Notes under the pieces: generated by a model
Database searches by the model: none
The model's input: the letters and a program-made list of their open reading frames with translations, nothing else
Told to the model about the DNA's origin: nothing
Shown here: piece after piece, positions 1 through 61,489 of the stretch
How the letters are laid out: each line of letters opens with the position of its first letter
Numbering within the stretch: position 1 is the stretch's first letter
Translations under genes and position numbers: made by a program
Assembly: GCA_009760855.2 (NCBI GenBank)
Contig: WPIO01000027.1
Span: 3,154,501 to 3,218,500 of the forward strand
Source of the DNA: Cristatella mucedo
Taxonomy: Eukaryota; Bryozoa; Phylactolaemata; Cristatellidae
Direction: 5' to 3'
Length of the DNA: 64,000 nt

Positions 1-714
1 GAGAAATTGGGAAGCATAGCAGAGTCAGGAGAGAGCAGTTGAGGTAGTGAGTAGCATGGAAGTAGCAGCTCAGGACCGCTGAAAAGGATGTGCCATAGTC
101 GGCAGTAGGAGAGTAGTTGTCGTTGCATAAGAATTGTGGAAGCAAGTTCCACAGTCTAGGACCTGCAGAGCTAAAGCTTCTATCGCCAACGGTCTTTAAG
201 CGGAGGAATGGGGCAGCTAATTTATTGTCCATACAGGACCTGAGGGCGCGAACAGGCTGAAACTGATGCAGCAGTTCAGCTAGGTATGAAGGAGCCAAGC
301 CGTGGCGGGCCTTGTGGGTCAGCATAAGAACTTTGCTCTGTATCCATTGATCAACCGGCAGCCATCCAAGCTCTTTTAGCAAAGGAAATATGTGGTCAAA
401 CCTCTGGGACTTGAAGACTAGCCTTGCAGCCATATTCATGGCCAGCTGCAATGGCGTAGTTGCTTTCTTTGGTAGCCCAGCCAAAAGAGAATTACAATAA
501 TCAAGCCGAGACAGAACTAAGGAGCTAATTAAATGTTTTGCATGCCACTGTGGAAGGCAGCCCCTAACCTTAGACAGGGATTGGACGTGATGGCTAGCTG
601 TAGAAGCAGTCTTCTGAAAGTAGCTTGTAAATTTTAGGCAGCTGTCGAAAACGACACCTAAATTTCGAGCACGTGGTAATGGTCGCACAACAGCAAGCAT
701 GGTACCATCCACTT
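1..714 (-). mobile_element. LINE-A fragment (non-LTR retrotransposon), reverse-transcriptase C-terminal part
   Basis: Reverse complement matches the LINE-A copy at 21.2-22.7 kb from the conserved CTAGGTGTCGT region to the 3' untranslated part. Contains the degraded equivalent of HGLAPSYLAELLHQF. Cut by the window edge on its 3' side. Confidence 0.8.
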
Positions 715-1125
715 TTGTAAATCAAATCGTAGGTTTCTTCAAATCCTTTGGAGATCGTGCCTTTCGTTTGTATGCTCCCAAGCCTGGAACTCACTTCCGA
801 CTGGTGTCACAGCATCTCCTGGCTTGACTATATTAAAAAAAAGAAACTCAAAGTGCGGGTCTATTTTATTCTTTTTGTGTGTGCCTATGCCTGTGGACAC
901 TGTGCACGCTGCCACTAACCAAACTTGCTCTCTGAACCTGTCCTTGTCACCCCTCTAACCATGTTTGCTTGTGGTCATCGAGCATGCTACTGCTAACCAT
1001 TCGACTGTGCTTCCCTTTCAGCAAATGTAAAGTGCCTAGAAAGAGATTAAGTTCACCTAGGTGATGTACAAATGCTTTGTGATTATTATTATTATTATAT
1101 TATATATATATATTATTAAAACAGG
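715..1125 (+). mobile_element. LINE-B 3' end with (ATT)n tail
   Basis: Starts in the TCAAATCCTTTGGAGATCGTGC segment and ends AAGTGCCTAGAAAGAGATTAAG, then ATT and AT repeats. It abuts the oppositely oriented LINE-A fragment. Confidence 0.8.
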
Positions 1126-3402
1126 AGATTTTATGGTTATAACGTCCAGAAAACAGAGCTGGCAGCGTGTTACAGTACATTAGTAGACGTGGTGGGATGA
1201 CTACAGTCTGACATAGCTTAGTTGGAGACTCCAGTTGTAGTTAGTTGCATGTGTACTCATGTCATTGACGAGACAACGCCCCAAGCTAGGAGTGATAGGG
1301 CTGAGGCTGACAATCGCTTGCGTCAGCTCAGCCTGACAGTCGATTAATGGACTGCCAGTCCAGTTGCAGGCCGCGAGTTGGAATGCAGGCGGCAGCTTCG
1401 GCTGTATAGAGACATATGTTAAGTTGAACAGCCGATGGCTTCTACAAGGTGTCCTGTGAGTAGGAGTTTGGTTGTATCATTTTTTAGCTCAAGGAAATTG
1501 GTCGAAATCCAGAATCGAATGTCTGCAAAGCACCATTCAGTTTATTGGTCACTGCAGCATATTCAAAAGGGTAAGCACGGAGGCAGACAGAATTTTCATC
1601 CGTGGGAAAGACCTGCAAATTTGTTATGTAGGGAGAAAGACTCTTGAGATTTTCTATAGGGGAGACCTGCAATTAATTGACAGTTATAATGCAAAATCAT
1701 TTTATTTATTTAACTCAAACTTAACGTTAGCTCATCGAGTGGAATTATGATATACGTTAGTTGTTGGTGACGTAGACTTGCTGGCCACTGCCTTACTGCA
1801 GAGAGGGCAAATTACCCTCCTGCCCTCTGGCTCCACCAATGGTTTAGATGACTAGACGGTTTAGATAGCTAGGTCGCATCAACATAGAAGTGAGAGTCGA
1901 TACTATCGGCCCGAATCACTTTTCTCAGAGTGGTTTCACGGCATGCAGTCGTAGGCTCGAGCCCTGAATCAAGTGCAAGGTGCCTTGATAGAGATTTAGG
2001 TTCACTTCGTAGCACTCTGAAAACGACATCTATTTTTTGCAGCAAAATATCTCGACGGTCTCTTAGCATACATTTCTCTTCTCACACATTTTCTACCAGG
2101 TCTGAATCAAAGGCCTCCTAAGCTCGTTGGAGCGCACAAAAAACAGTGCCAGCTTATTAAGCCTTAAAAAGGGTTGTTCTTATCTCCCAATTGCGGAAGT
2201 GACAACTCATTGTTACGATCATGTGACCCAGCATTTGGGAGTGCTGTCCAGTGGTCTTTCTCCTGAGGCCAGGTTGGCATCGCCGACTGTTCGACATGTA
2301 ATCTCAATGCTAGCAGAATCCGAACCTAGAACATAAGGATCGTTGTCTATTAGATTAGTTTGGATGGCCCTTTTTGCAACTTGGCTTACTGCTGTACTGA
2401 TACCTTACTGCTACAACTTTCTACAGTTCATCTAGTATGCCATTGGTACTACGCTTTAATCACATAGCTGATTAAAGCTCATTAAACGCTGCATTTCCTA
2501 ATTGGTACCGACTTGCCCTTATACATAGTGCCGAATGCTCATACTTTGACCTGGGTTTGGTATAGATACTATGCTGTTAGCTAATTGGTGGCCCTTGTTC
2601 GGCAGTTAAATGTACAGTCCGACACCTTCCTGGCTGTTCTAGCATGGAACCGAAGTGAAGCCAAGTTAGCCGTATCTATTGAGAATTTAGTTCCCCCCTC
2701 CAAAGCCAGTCAGCCCACTTAGGTCGGCACAATGAATCCAAGAAGGGAGCTACCGTGCTTTATGACTTAGTAAATACATTAGACTATTGAATGTCGACTA
2801 ATACGTAGTGGCTGTAGAGGCCTATCGGCGTTGCCGATTTAAGGTTTTTCGCCAAAAGAAGCGACCACCTTTTTTGCTAACGACGGGGCTAAAAAAGGCT
2901 AACAGAGCTGTGCCGTCGGCAATGTACTCGTAGTGTTTGTGTCCAGAGGGGCCATCTTTAAAGAGGTATCGCATTCTTTTCACACATAATTAAACGAGAT
3001 TTCTGAGAGGCATACCTTCGGTGTGCTAACTCGGGCTATACAAATTTGGGTGCTGATTTTAGCATGCTGCAAAAAAATTTGGGGCTGCATGCATTCTGCA
3101 TGCAATTAGGATTTTTAAGATGTATGCTAATAACTATGTGGACAATTGAATAATAATAGAATTTAAGTAAAAATGGTTTGGAGCGGCTAAAAAAGCTTTG
3201 CCTAGCACATTTTGAAGACAAGTCTTTGCCGATATGGCATGCCAACGTCAAGGGCGAGTTTTAGGCCCACGTGCTAAAAGCATGGCTGCCACCTTGCATC
3301 GTTGATGCCATGTTTTGAGAGGCAGTTATGACCACACTTTTGACTAAGCTTAACGATTTATCTTGAATTACGATCGGTTAGTTCATGTTGCCTGTCTTGT
3401 AG
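1126..3402. other. Upstream intron or intergenic DNA, no gene found
   Basis: AT-rich single-copy-looking sequence, apart from a SINE remnant near 1.9-2.0 kb. Scanned on the plus strand for the exon preceding 3,403 (phase ending two bases into a codon) and for leucine-rich-repeat or F-box sequence; none was convincing. Confidence 0.5.
1905..2035 (+). repeat. SINE-II remnant (tRNA head, LINE-B-like tail)
   Basis: Box-B-like GGCTCGAGCCC, then TTGATAGAGATTTAGGTTCA and TAGCACTCTG, the degraded form of the SINE-II tail at 44.76 kb. Confidence 0.5.
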
Positions 3403-16127
<12,725 letters not shown>

Positions 16128-16439
16128 GGCGAAAATCGCAGCAGCAGCTAGCAGCACAACATTCCAAGAATGCTCCAGCTGCTGATGCTGCAGTGTTGCG
16201 AAATTACTGCTTGGACTTGCTACCTGTCCCCCCTTTCTCCTATCCTTGATTTTTACAGGGCATTATTTAATATAAAAAATAACATTTCGTGCATACGTCT
16301 GTACTTTTTTTGGTGACATATTACACCCAAGTCTGAAGTCCCAAGTATAAGTTATGGGTACCTTTACAATGTCCAGCTCACGATCGTTGGCACGAGCAGC
16401 CTGCTTACAGCACTCGTGCACACGTGCATCACAACAAAA

Positions 16440-16650
16440 CCTGAGGGTGACTTTCATGCTCGATGTGGTAAGAACTAAGCACACTTGCATGCTGACCCTG
16501 TGCATGTCACCCCATGACCACGTTATTTGTGTTGTTTATCAATCATGCTATAACTCACCATTCAATCGCGTTCTCTTTGCAGCAAATGTAAAGCACCTAG
16601 AGTTCTCTGAGGGTGCTTTATCAAGTCTATTACTATTATTATTATTAAGA
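16440..16650 (+). mobile_element. LINE-B 3' end in the intergenic space
   Basis: Ends AATGTAAAGCACCTAGAGTT and CTGAGGGTGCTTTATCAAGT, then ATT repeats, about 310 bp beyond the FBXL13-like stop. Confidence 0.85.
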
Positions 16651-17939
16651 ACAGCACGAGAGGTCATCCAACAGCACTTGTAGGTCATATCAGTACAACC
16701 AGACATTGCAAATCCAAACGGTATCATTAGGCTTCACTTCAACAGACCCGGTGGTCTCTCGGAATCCTTGTTACAGATCCCATGACGTACCGAGGAGCTC
16801 AGCTCTCATCACCTGAGAGGCAACTGAGCAGCTTCACCTCTCGTGATTGCTGCTCCTAACTTGTGCCAGTAGTAAATGGCAACGCATGCCTGCAGCCGCA
16901 CACAGCGCTGATGATCCGAAGCCGTGGTCATGATAGTTGACCACAGCTTGATTGTGATGCACGACAACGACTGCGAAAGTCGACTTTCGCTAATAATCAC
17001 TGCTGGTTGACGAGTCGCAGGTTACCATACCTCGAACCAGGTTTACACGATCGAAGCACTAGGACGGCAAGCAACCGAGCAGCAACAGCATTTCATGGCA
17101 AGGGGGCAGGCACTCGAGAGATAGCAAGCGTCTCCTTTAGATCAAGACACCCACCCAAGGGTTCCTGTGCTTATAGCATGCCGTGTCATTCCTGTTTCTA
17201 TCACCAGCCAGGAATCGTTAGCTTCATATTAGCTATTTTCAGCAAGCCATATTCCAGTGGTAGTTTATAGGGCCCAGTTTTTTATCCAAGACTCACGTGG
17301 GTGTCATCTCTTTGACTGATTACGAATGGCAGCTGTTTCAGTATCGAATTTTAACAATGTTGAGTACGTTCGGCAGCCATAGTGCTTCATACAAGTGTGA
17401 CACCGCAGGTGCCCCAATCGCAGCGACCCTCCCTCTCTGTCTCTCTCTCTCTCTCTACCTTTCGTTCACTCGTGCATGAATAGCCAGATTTTTCAAAGCA
17501 TTTAGACCAAGTGCAACTGCATGGCATCAATGCAATATCGCAAGCTTTATTAATCTGCAAGCACCATTGGCACTATGCCGACCACTTTTTTCCAACCGTG
17601 GTTGGTCAAAATATATCACGGCACTCCTTAAGGACTGAAGGCAATTCTAATCGTAGTTATAAAAAAGGACAGAGGAGAAAGTGCCTTTGCTCGTGGCTAT
17701 AAAGGCCCAACATGTTTATCCATCGGCATGCCAAACTTGAACAGTCGAGCAACCTGTCGGCGAATCCGGCACACAGTACGTGGAATTGTACACACAACTG
17801 TGTTCCCAAGACAACAACAAGGTCAAGAACTGATGATGTAGCCACAGCCAGAGGTGCCAGCAACAGTAGTAGCATCAAGCGACCAGAAGGGACTGTCAGA
17901 AGAGCAGCGGAAACCAAGACACGTCGTTTTGCAGTGACC
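16651..17939. other. Convergent intergenic DNA and V-ATPase 3' flank
   Basis: No gene recognised. Holds a short CT run near 17,430-17,455 and the candidate minus-strand poly(A) signal at 17,546. Likely contains the V-ATPase 3' UTR. Confidence 0.5.
17546..17551 (-). terminator. Candidate poly(A) signal for the V-ATPase gene
   Basis: AATAAA on the minus strand about 390 bp downstream of the stop codon. A plausible position, but chance occurrence cannot be excluded. Confidence 0.35.
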
Positions 17940-54905
<36,966 letters not shown>

Positions 54906-55320
54906 CCTGTCGTAGCGCCTGCGACGATGAGCAAGTGCTTCTGGACCATTGAAATTAAACCAGCCTCGCAGGCACCAGCGTCAAGAACAACCGTTAGCTC
55001 CCTGGCAGCACGCCAAGGCTACTGCATAAGGCGCCGCTGAAACTTCGGCGGAACCGCATCCAAGCGCAAGGACGGCGCAACAGCCTACGGTACGCGTCGC
55101 ACGCGTTTGGCGTTGCCAGCTAGCGAGAAACTGAAAGCCTGAAGGTGTCGCTGGAGAACTGACGAGAAATGACGTCGAGACTCACCCTCGGAGAAATCTG
55201 CAGTGAGGAAGTCAAGCGGCAGGGCAAGGTTGGAGAACAGAGCGACGATAACAGAGCCACCAGAAGCGGCAACAACACCCTTAGCCGAAACCAAGTCACG
55301 AGACCCGGTGCACTTACGCG

Positions 55321-55350
55321 ACTTCCGCGACGTCACGTGAGCGCCAGATG
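55321..55350. promoter_or_regulatory. Candidate promoter cluster: ETS-like, CRE-like, palindromic E-box, YY1-like
   Basis: Seen: ACTTCCG, GACGTCA, the perfect palindrome TCACGTGA (55,333-55,340) and AGATGGCGG within 40 bp, in CpG-rich DNA about 430 bp upstream of the V-ATPase ATG. Known: TFEB-type factors bind GTCACGTGAC (CLEAR) sites upstream of many lysosomal and V-ATPase genes, and YY1 motifs sit near start sites of TATA-less promoters. Inference: core or proximal promoter of the V-ATPase gene or of a divergent transcript. Confidence 0.45.
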
Positions 55351-55515
55351 GCGGACGATGCGGGTTGAAGTGGCGTTCGCGGGCCGCCACGTCTGCGACC
55401 GACCGACAGCCGCAAACCTAGCCGTTCTATTAGTTTTTTTAAATTAACACACCGTTGCTGCATTATCTACGCGGCGCGCGTTCGTCAGCGCGGAGCGAAG
55501 CCAGGCACTTGGCTC

Positions 55516-55553
55516 TGCGCACGCGCAAGCTCCGCTCCGAGGCGGCTATAAAG
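55516..55553 (+). promoter_or_regulatory. NRF1-like dodecamer followed by TATA-like box
   Basis: TGCGCACGCGCA (55,516-55,527) fits the NRF1 consensus exactly. About 20 bp on is CTATAAAG (55,546-55,553), oriented rightward. This could start a plus-strand transcript divergent from the V-ATPase gene; no downstream gene was recognised. Confidence 0.35.
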
Positions 55554-55864
55554 AAGCGTGCTGACGCGTCAACTGAGTCTGGGGCCTTTGAAGTTGACAT
55601 TAGGTTATTTAAAAACAATCATGCCGAGAGAACATAAAAATCAAGTTTTACATTTTCTTGAGAAGTGACTCAGTTTTGCATCGGCGGGCGCCGAGATCGG
55701 AGTTTGCGAGCCGGATGGAAGTCCGGTCGTTCGCATAAAGGCTTACTAATGCTGAACGTCGGAGCCGACTCGAGCCACGCACTTGCCTAATTCACGATCG
55801 AGAGCTAATGCATGCAGGCAATTATAACTCCAGATTAAGTATGGAACGCGGAAAATCGGGGAAC

Positions 55865-55985
55865 CCGCTTAGCGCAGCGGCAAGATTCTGTCACCAAGGT
55901 CGTGGGTTCGAATCCACCGGCAAACAATTCAGCATTTCCTGCTGCAAGTGGTGATGAAAGCCGAGTAGGCCAATCTGTCTGTTTA
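55865..55985 (+). repeat. tRNA-derived SINE copy
   Basis: Box A-like CGCTTAGCGCAGCGG and box B GTGGGTTCGAATCC, then CTGCTGCAAGTGGTGATGA, a SINE-I body sequence. Too long and unstructured for a functional tRNA. Confidence 0.6.
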
Positions 55986-56649
55986 AATTGTAGTTCGATT
56001 GCATGCTGGCTGGTACCGCTTCTTTCCTCAACAGCTGGTGGGAGCATCCCCGAGAGGGGCCGAGGGGAGCCGTGCGCTCTTGGGCTCCGTGCGTTGGTAA
56101 TAAACTGTCGGTGTTGGGCGTCGGCTGGCTCTGCTGTGCGAACAAACTACATAAATGAACTGTCTACCTAACTGATCTATACTTTCTTATATTTCATGAC
56201 CGATTTACGAGTATGCGGCGACATTTCGGTGGGTGGTTAAGGCTCAGACCCAGAATTGTGAACTGGCAGTGAGCACTTCGGATCCGTAGTTCTTCTTTTG
56301 TCGTCCTCTTTTTTATTCGGGTCTAATTCTAACAAGCATCTAATCGCCGTTCCCTTTTCTAGTAACTTCTCTTCGTTCCTCACCCTGCTTTTGCGTTTTC
56401 TGAAGTTTCTCCTGTCAACTTTGTCATATTGTTCAAGTAATCGAGCATCGTCAACAGGTTATTAACCCATCTCTGTTGCTGATGGTGAATCCATTATTTT
56501 CTTAGCATCTAATTCTTTTTCTAGTGTGCCTATTGTGCCACGGAAGGTATTTCAGCAATTTTTCCGTTGATTCTCTCGAACATTGAGTAATCCTGTTTAC
56601 CCTTTGCTTCTATCAGTTTGTTTCGCCGTTTTCCGTCTCTTTCTTGAGT

Positions 56650-57870
56650 TAATAATAATGATATTAATATTAATTCACTTGATAAAGCGCCCTCAGAGAA
56701 CTTAATCTCTCTCTAGGCGCTTTACATTTGCTGTAAAGTGAAATGCAATTGAATAGTAAGTAAAATCATGCTTGAAAAACAAACAAAATGAATAATATGG
56801 TTAGGGGTGACATGCACAGGGTCAGCATGCAAATGTGGTTAGTGGCAGCATGCACAGTGTCAGCACGCATAAGCACATCAAGGACGAATCACAGGGACCC
56901 ACTAAATGCTGTCCTAAATAGATGTGTTTTTATGTTCCTTTTAAATGTGGTCAGGTCAGGGGATGTTCTGACGCAGGTCGGGAGGGAGTTCCAGGCTTTG
57001 GGAGCATATGAACTAAATGCAAGGTCTCCAAAGGATTTAAGGTTTGTACGAGGTATTTCTAGACTGTTGGATTCCGAAAAGCGGGTGGTACGATGCTTGG
57101 CCTGATGGGGTAGTATATCTGACAGATAGGCTGGAGCCAAAGAATGAAGGGACCTAAAAGTGAGCGACAAAACCTTGAAGTCAATCCGTTGCTTGACTGG
57201 CAGCCAGTGCAGGTCGGCGAGAAGTGGAGTAATGTGGCAACTGCGACGCTCACGACAGACAAGCCTAGCTGCAGAGTTTTGCACCAGCTGCAATCGCCTG
57301 ATCGCACATGCTGGTAGGCCAGTAAGCAGTGAGTTGCAGAAGTCGAGACGGGATGTCACGAATGCATGGACCAACTTGGACGTGGTATCTTTATCTAAAC
57401 AAGCCCGAAGTTTAGCAATGTTATGAAGCTGAAAATAGGCGGATTTGACTGTGGAGCTGATATGGTCGTCTATCGAGAGGTCGCTTTGGAATATGACACC
57501 TAGATTTCGAGCTGATTCAACTGGAGATATGAGTTCTCCAACAAACTAGGATTCAAGATTACTATTCTTTTGGGTAGGGTCTTCTAACATTTAGAATGAA
57601 TCCAGACTTTCCAACAAATATTATGCTGGTCTTATGATTGCGAAGTTTCGGGAAGTTAGTGGCCATCTAAACGTCAATGTCGTCGGCGAATGCATGCTGC
57701 AAGAGAATTAAGACGCGTGCAGAGCAAGGCTGAAAAGATTGAAAGGCAAGGTAGAGGCTGAGTGACGTCGGCATTAAAATGGAAATCGAGATTCCGTGCG
57801 GCGATTAGATCGGAGAGCGTATAGACGACGGTAAGAAGGGGTTTAAAGACCGAACCCTGCGGTGGTGAGT
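56650..57870 (-). mobile_element. LINE-B copy with long intact C-terminal frame
   Basis: Holds a 161-residue frame starting MVHAFVTSRLDFCNSLLTGL and containing SLAPAYLSDILPHQAKHRTT and APKAWNSLPTCVRTSPDLTT. The upstream part diverges from other copies beyond about 57,520. ATT tail at 56,650; a second short ATAATAATGCACTTGATAAG fragment lies at about 57,880. Confidence 0.9.
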
Positions 57871-58050
57871 AAGCCTAGACTCATAATAATAATAATGCAC
57901 TTGATAAGTTATTATTAAATCTACCATAACTTTTATTCAGGCTTGACCCAAATTCATATTTTGTCTTGGTGTATTTAATGCATTAATAATTTTTTTACCT
58001 TGCGGTGTTAAGGTCCCGATGAACGGGATTTTAATCTAAGAAGATGACCG

Positions 58051-58276
58051 TCATTATTTGCATGTCGTGCTTCCGCCGCCTCTCTTTGAATCGATCGGTG
58101 CTGACTAGCTTACCTCCAGAGAAATTTAGGTAAGGGCCAAGAGTCTCTTGCAAAGCAAAACTATCATTATTTGCATGTCGTGTTTCCGCCGCCTCTCTTT
58201 GAATCGATCGGTGCTGACTAGCTTACCTCCAGAGAAATTTAGGTAAGGGACAAGAGTCTCTTGCAAAGCAAAACTA
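58051..58276. repeat. 113-bp perfect-period tandem duplication
   Basis: Units 58,051-58,163 and 58,164-58,276 differ at only two positions that I can see (C/T in GTGCTTCC, C/A in GGGCCA). Each contains GCTTACCTCC and TTTAGGTAAGG. Confidence 0.95.
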
Positions 58277-58279
58277 TCC

Positions 58280-58900
58280 GATCCTTAGTAGAATTTCTGC
58301 ACCGCTCTAGGTAAATTTAATGTTTTTTCTGCCTTTGTCAGCGAAGTATTACGATCACGCGATTGCTGAACGTAGCAGCGTTGAATAAAGCGTGCGTAAA
58401 TAGCTGGCCAACGATACCGCTCAGAGATGATGAAGCGCTTGTGTGTTATGTTTGTGCGAGCAGTCGCGCACATATCAAGACGGCTCAGGCTGATGCGGTT
58501 TATTTCGGTAAGGAGGAACAGGGCTGCACGGCAAGCACGCAGGTTGGGAAACAGCTGCTGCAAGTGGGCTCGCTGTTTTCGCCTCAGCGGCTTCCGCCGG
58601 AGTAGTCCGCTGTCGAGGTACAGCAGATCCAAAACTGTGATATGGAGGCCACCCGTTAGCTTCGATTGCAAGTGCATTACCACTTGGCGCAAATCTTGAT
58701 GTCGGCCTGCTACCGAGGAATACTACCTGCGTGAAACTTTTTAAAACGAAGCTCACGGTCTTCAATAGACTTGATGGTTCTGAATTGCAGTGCAGCTCGA
58801 CGGGAGCCAGCAAAACAGCGGTTGTAAAAGAGATGGCGAATTACGCGACTAGAACTTGTTTTAAGCCACCAAATTTGTAAACGCATTTGGACCCGTATCT
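58280..58900. other. Moderately GC-rich block with overlapping open frames
   Basis: Frames of 80-135 codons occur on both strands (for example minus 58,285-58,692 and plus 58,363-58,605). None shows a recognisable domain and none can be preferred, so no gene is called. Confidence 0.3.
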
Positions 58901-59204
58901 AGCCTGCCTCACTTTAAGCACTGGCCCCACCAGGGTGCCAGGGGGAACAATTGCCCTCCCCCTTCTACAGGAGGCAGCGACTTGGTTTACCCCTTTTCCT
59001 ACGCCCCCTGACCATCAATAGCGAAAAAATTTGTCTTATTTCCACTCGATGAGCAACCGCCGATTTTGAGTCACGCAGGCACTATGATTCCGCGCTACAA
59101 CTTTTGATTGCTAGCGGTTCTTGCCCCTACACTTAATTTGGCGGTCTTGCCCCCCCCCCCCTGATAAAAATTCCTGCTCCGCCGCTGGTTCTACGTGCAT
59201 AGTA

Positions 59205-59335
59205 ATGCTTTTTGTCACTGAGCACGCTACCACTAACCATTCGATCATGCTTCCTTGCAGCAAATGATGTAAAGTGCCTAGAAAGAGATTGAGTTCTATG
59301 CGGGTGCTATAATAAATGTATTTTCATTGCTATAT
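59205..59335 (+). mobile_element. LINE-B 3' terminal fragment
   Basis: Ends TGATGTAAAGTGCCTAGAAA and GCGGGTGCTATAATAAATGT. Preceded by a C-rich block with a run of 11 C at about 59,151. Confidence 0.8.
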
Positions 59336-59339
59336 CATG

Positions 59340-61485
59340 ATTACTAACGTCAAACAAGCATGCGAAATTAAGTCAAGAACACAGATCCCTACGCACGTAT
59401 TCTGCGTTACACCACTCAGATGAAATACTTATACATGAAGTTTTCGGAGGTGGTTAGTTGCTCAACGACATTCAAGAAAGATATGTAGTTTGTAGGGTAA
59501 CACGTCGTATTAAGCGTTCTATTTGAAAAGAGTTTGTTCATTCGCTAAAATTGTCCACTTTCTCACACGATTTTGGTTTTTTTACAGGTTTTTGGATCTT
59601 GGAGAAATTTCCATGTCTCATTCCCGTAAAAACAGTTTGGAACGTGATAAAACATTCCAAATGCTACTTGAAACTTCGATAACTATTAAGCTCCGCCTGT
59701 CTCCGCCATGCCACTTTGACAAATGCAATTCCGCTGAAGTTCTTTAATAACAAATGATCTGGTGTAGATACTCTTCTGTTCTTATATTGATACTTGACTG
59801 TTTTTACCTAAAAGAAAAGCACAGCGTAAGCTTTTGTTATTTGCTTGATTCGGGCAAAGATATTTTCCTCAGTTTAGGCAGCTTCGCTATTCCTAACTCT
59901 CCATGCTTGTATTGATGAAATCTCATCTGACTTCTTTCAATGAAAACCCCGACCAACAATTACTAATTATATCGTGCAATGAAATACATCGATGTACGAA
60001 TTTGTTCGACGTTAATTTTCTGTGCGACAGAGCTCGGAGAATAGGAGCCGACGATAAATATGCATCGTATATTCGTCCGTTTATACTAATTTGATCAAAA
60101 GAAATAATTCACTTTTAGATCCCCTGGTTCACAACTTTACAATCTCATTTTGCCAACGTATTTACCAAGCTCAATTTGGGCTTCATTTGTGTCAAGATGG
60201 TATGGTTGCGTAATCGAGCCGAGATAGCATCACCGTTGCCCAGCCAGTCGAACGCTCTCACCTCCCACGCTGCCCGCGTTGCTGAAGCAAAGTTCAAAGC
60301 TTAGTAAGTTTAAAGTAGTCTGATATTTAGCGGCGAATCTTTAACATACAAATGTTTGAATTACTAGCACTAACGGAAGGCGTAGAGACCTAAAAATCTT
60401 TAGCCTTTGCTCAGAGTCAAGGTGAAAACACGCTATAAGTAGCTTTCTCCAAGTATCTGATCCGATTTACCATGATATCTGCGTGCTGTCGGATAGGTAG
60501 GTACGTCGATGGTGTAACAGGTCCTAAACATGGCTCAATTGGATTGAAATTGCCAAATTGCATCAAGGTCTTTTTAAATCTCTACCAGCTAACGCAAACA
60601 TACACTACAAACGGTATATAATCGCGGCAGGAAGTCTAAAGCGTAGAAGACATCATGAGCGACCAATCACTCGAACTTTCTTGGGTCCGCACTTGGCATT
60701 GAATCGATGTGCGAAATCCGGTAAATCAATCTCTCACATCTTTGAAGTGGTTTCTCTGATTCTCTAAAACGCAACGCCTTCTACTGTGGCTTCTTTTATG
60801 GATCTGATCTAACCACGAACTAGGCTCGACTCTTTTTTATAATCGTCATCTTTACATCTTACATTAATGCAAATTTACTTTTTCACATAAAAAGTTCAGA
60901 ACACACTGCCCGCTCCCATGACACATTTTAAGCTTGAACTTTAGAATTTGATCAGGAGCATCAAATCTTGTTGAGTCTTTTAGCAGTGGCCGTCACGCAA
61001 AAAGTTCACACAGCTGTAGCTGTGGCGACATTGCCTGTTTTAATTAACCCACTAGCACAATTTTTTAAACATTTCTGAAGGAGCTAAGCATAAATCTATT
61101 GCTTAGTTCTCACTTTTTTATGTCATTAGTTCTTCTAGCGTCAAAAGTTAATTATCAGGCACGACATGATGTCATGCCTTTATTTAATTGCAGTAAAATA
61201 ACCTAGCTTTCCAAAGTAATGGGAAGTAGTGGCTAAATATTTATTAGTAAAAGAACAAAATATTCATTCAAAGAGACAACGCAGCGTGCTTTCAGCCTAA
61301 TCCAAGAGCCCCGTTCTCAGGCCAAGAGAACTAGCACAAGAACAAAATGCTAGTGCAATACGGTAATCGTGAGGGACCTCAAAAATCCCGCTCTGGTGAT
61401 CCGACCTCGCAAAATCTGTTTGTCTGTCTGCTGCTTACATCTTAGCGTGCCCGAATGTTGAGCGGGCGCACCCTCCCATCAAGGC
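59340..61485. other. AT-rich intergenic DNA, nothing recognised
   Basis: About 2.1 kb without a recognisable gene, LINE or SINE. Short open frames have chance length. Confidence 0.5.
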
Positions 61486-61489
61486 TTCG

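Larger units (their letters stand above)
54906..55600. other. CpG-rich upstream region of the V-ATPase gene
   Basis: GC- and CpG-rich against an AT-richer background, with several short open frames on both strands and no recognisable domains. Best read as promoter, 5' UTR and possibly a bidirectional start region. Confidence 0.5.

Noticed and set aside
3180-3255. Possible F-box-like SLPIWHANVK segment as the missing upstream exon
   Set aside because: Too short, no clear acceptor or phase match, and the resemblance is slight.
55085-55390. 101-residue minus frame upstream of the V-ATPase start as an extra coding exon
   Set aside because: No domain, and the known N-terminus of the family starts at 54,905; likely open by CpG-rich composition.
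55862-55925. Functional tRNA gene
   Set aside because: Box A and B are present but no full cloverleaf could be drawn, and SINE-I body sequence follows directly.
58285-58813. Overlapping frames on both strands as a gene
   Set aside because: No frame stands out, no splice pattern and no recognised motif.
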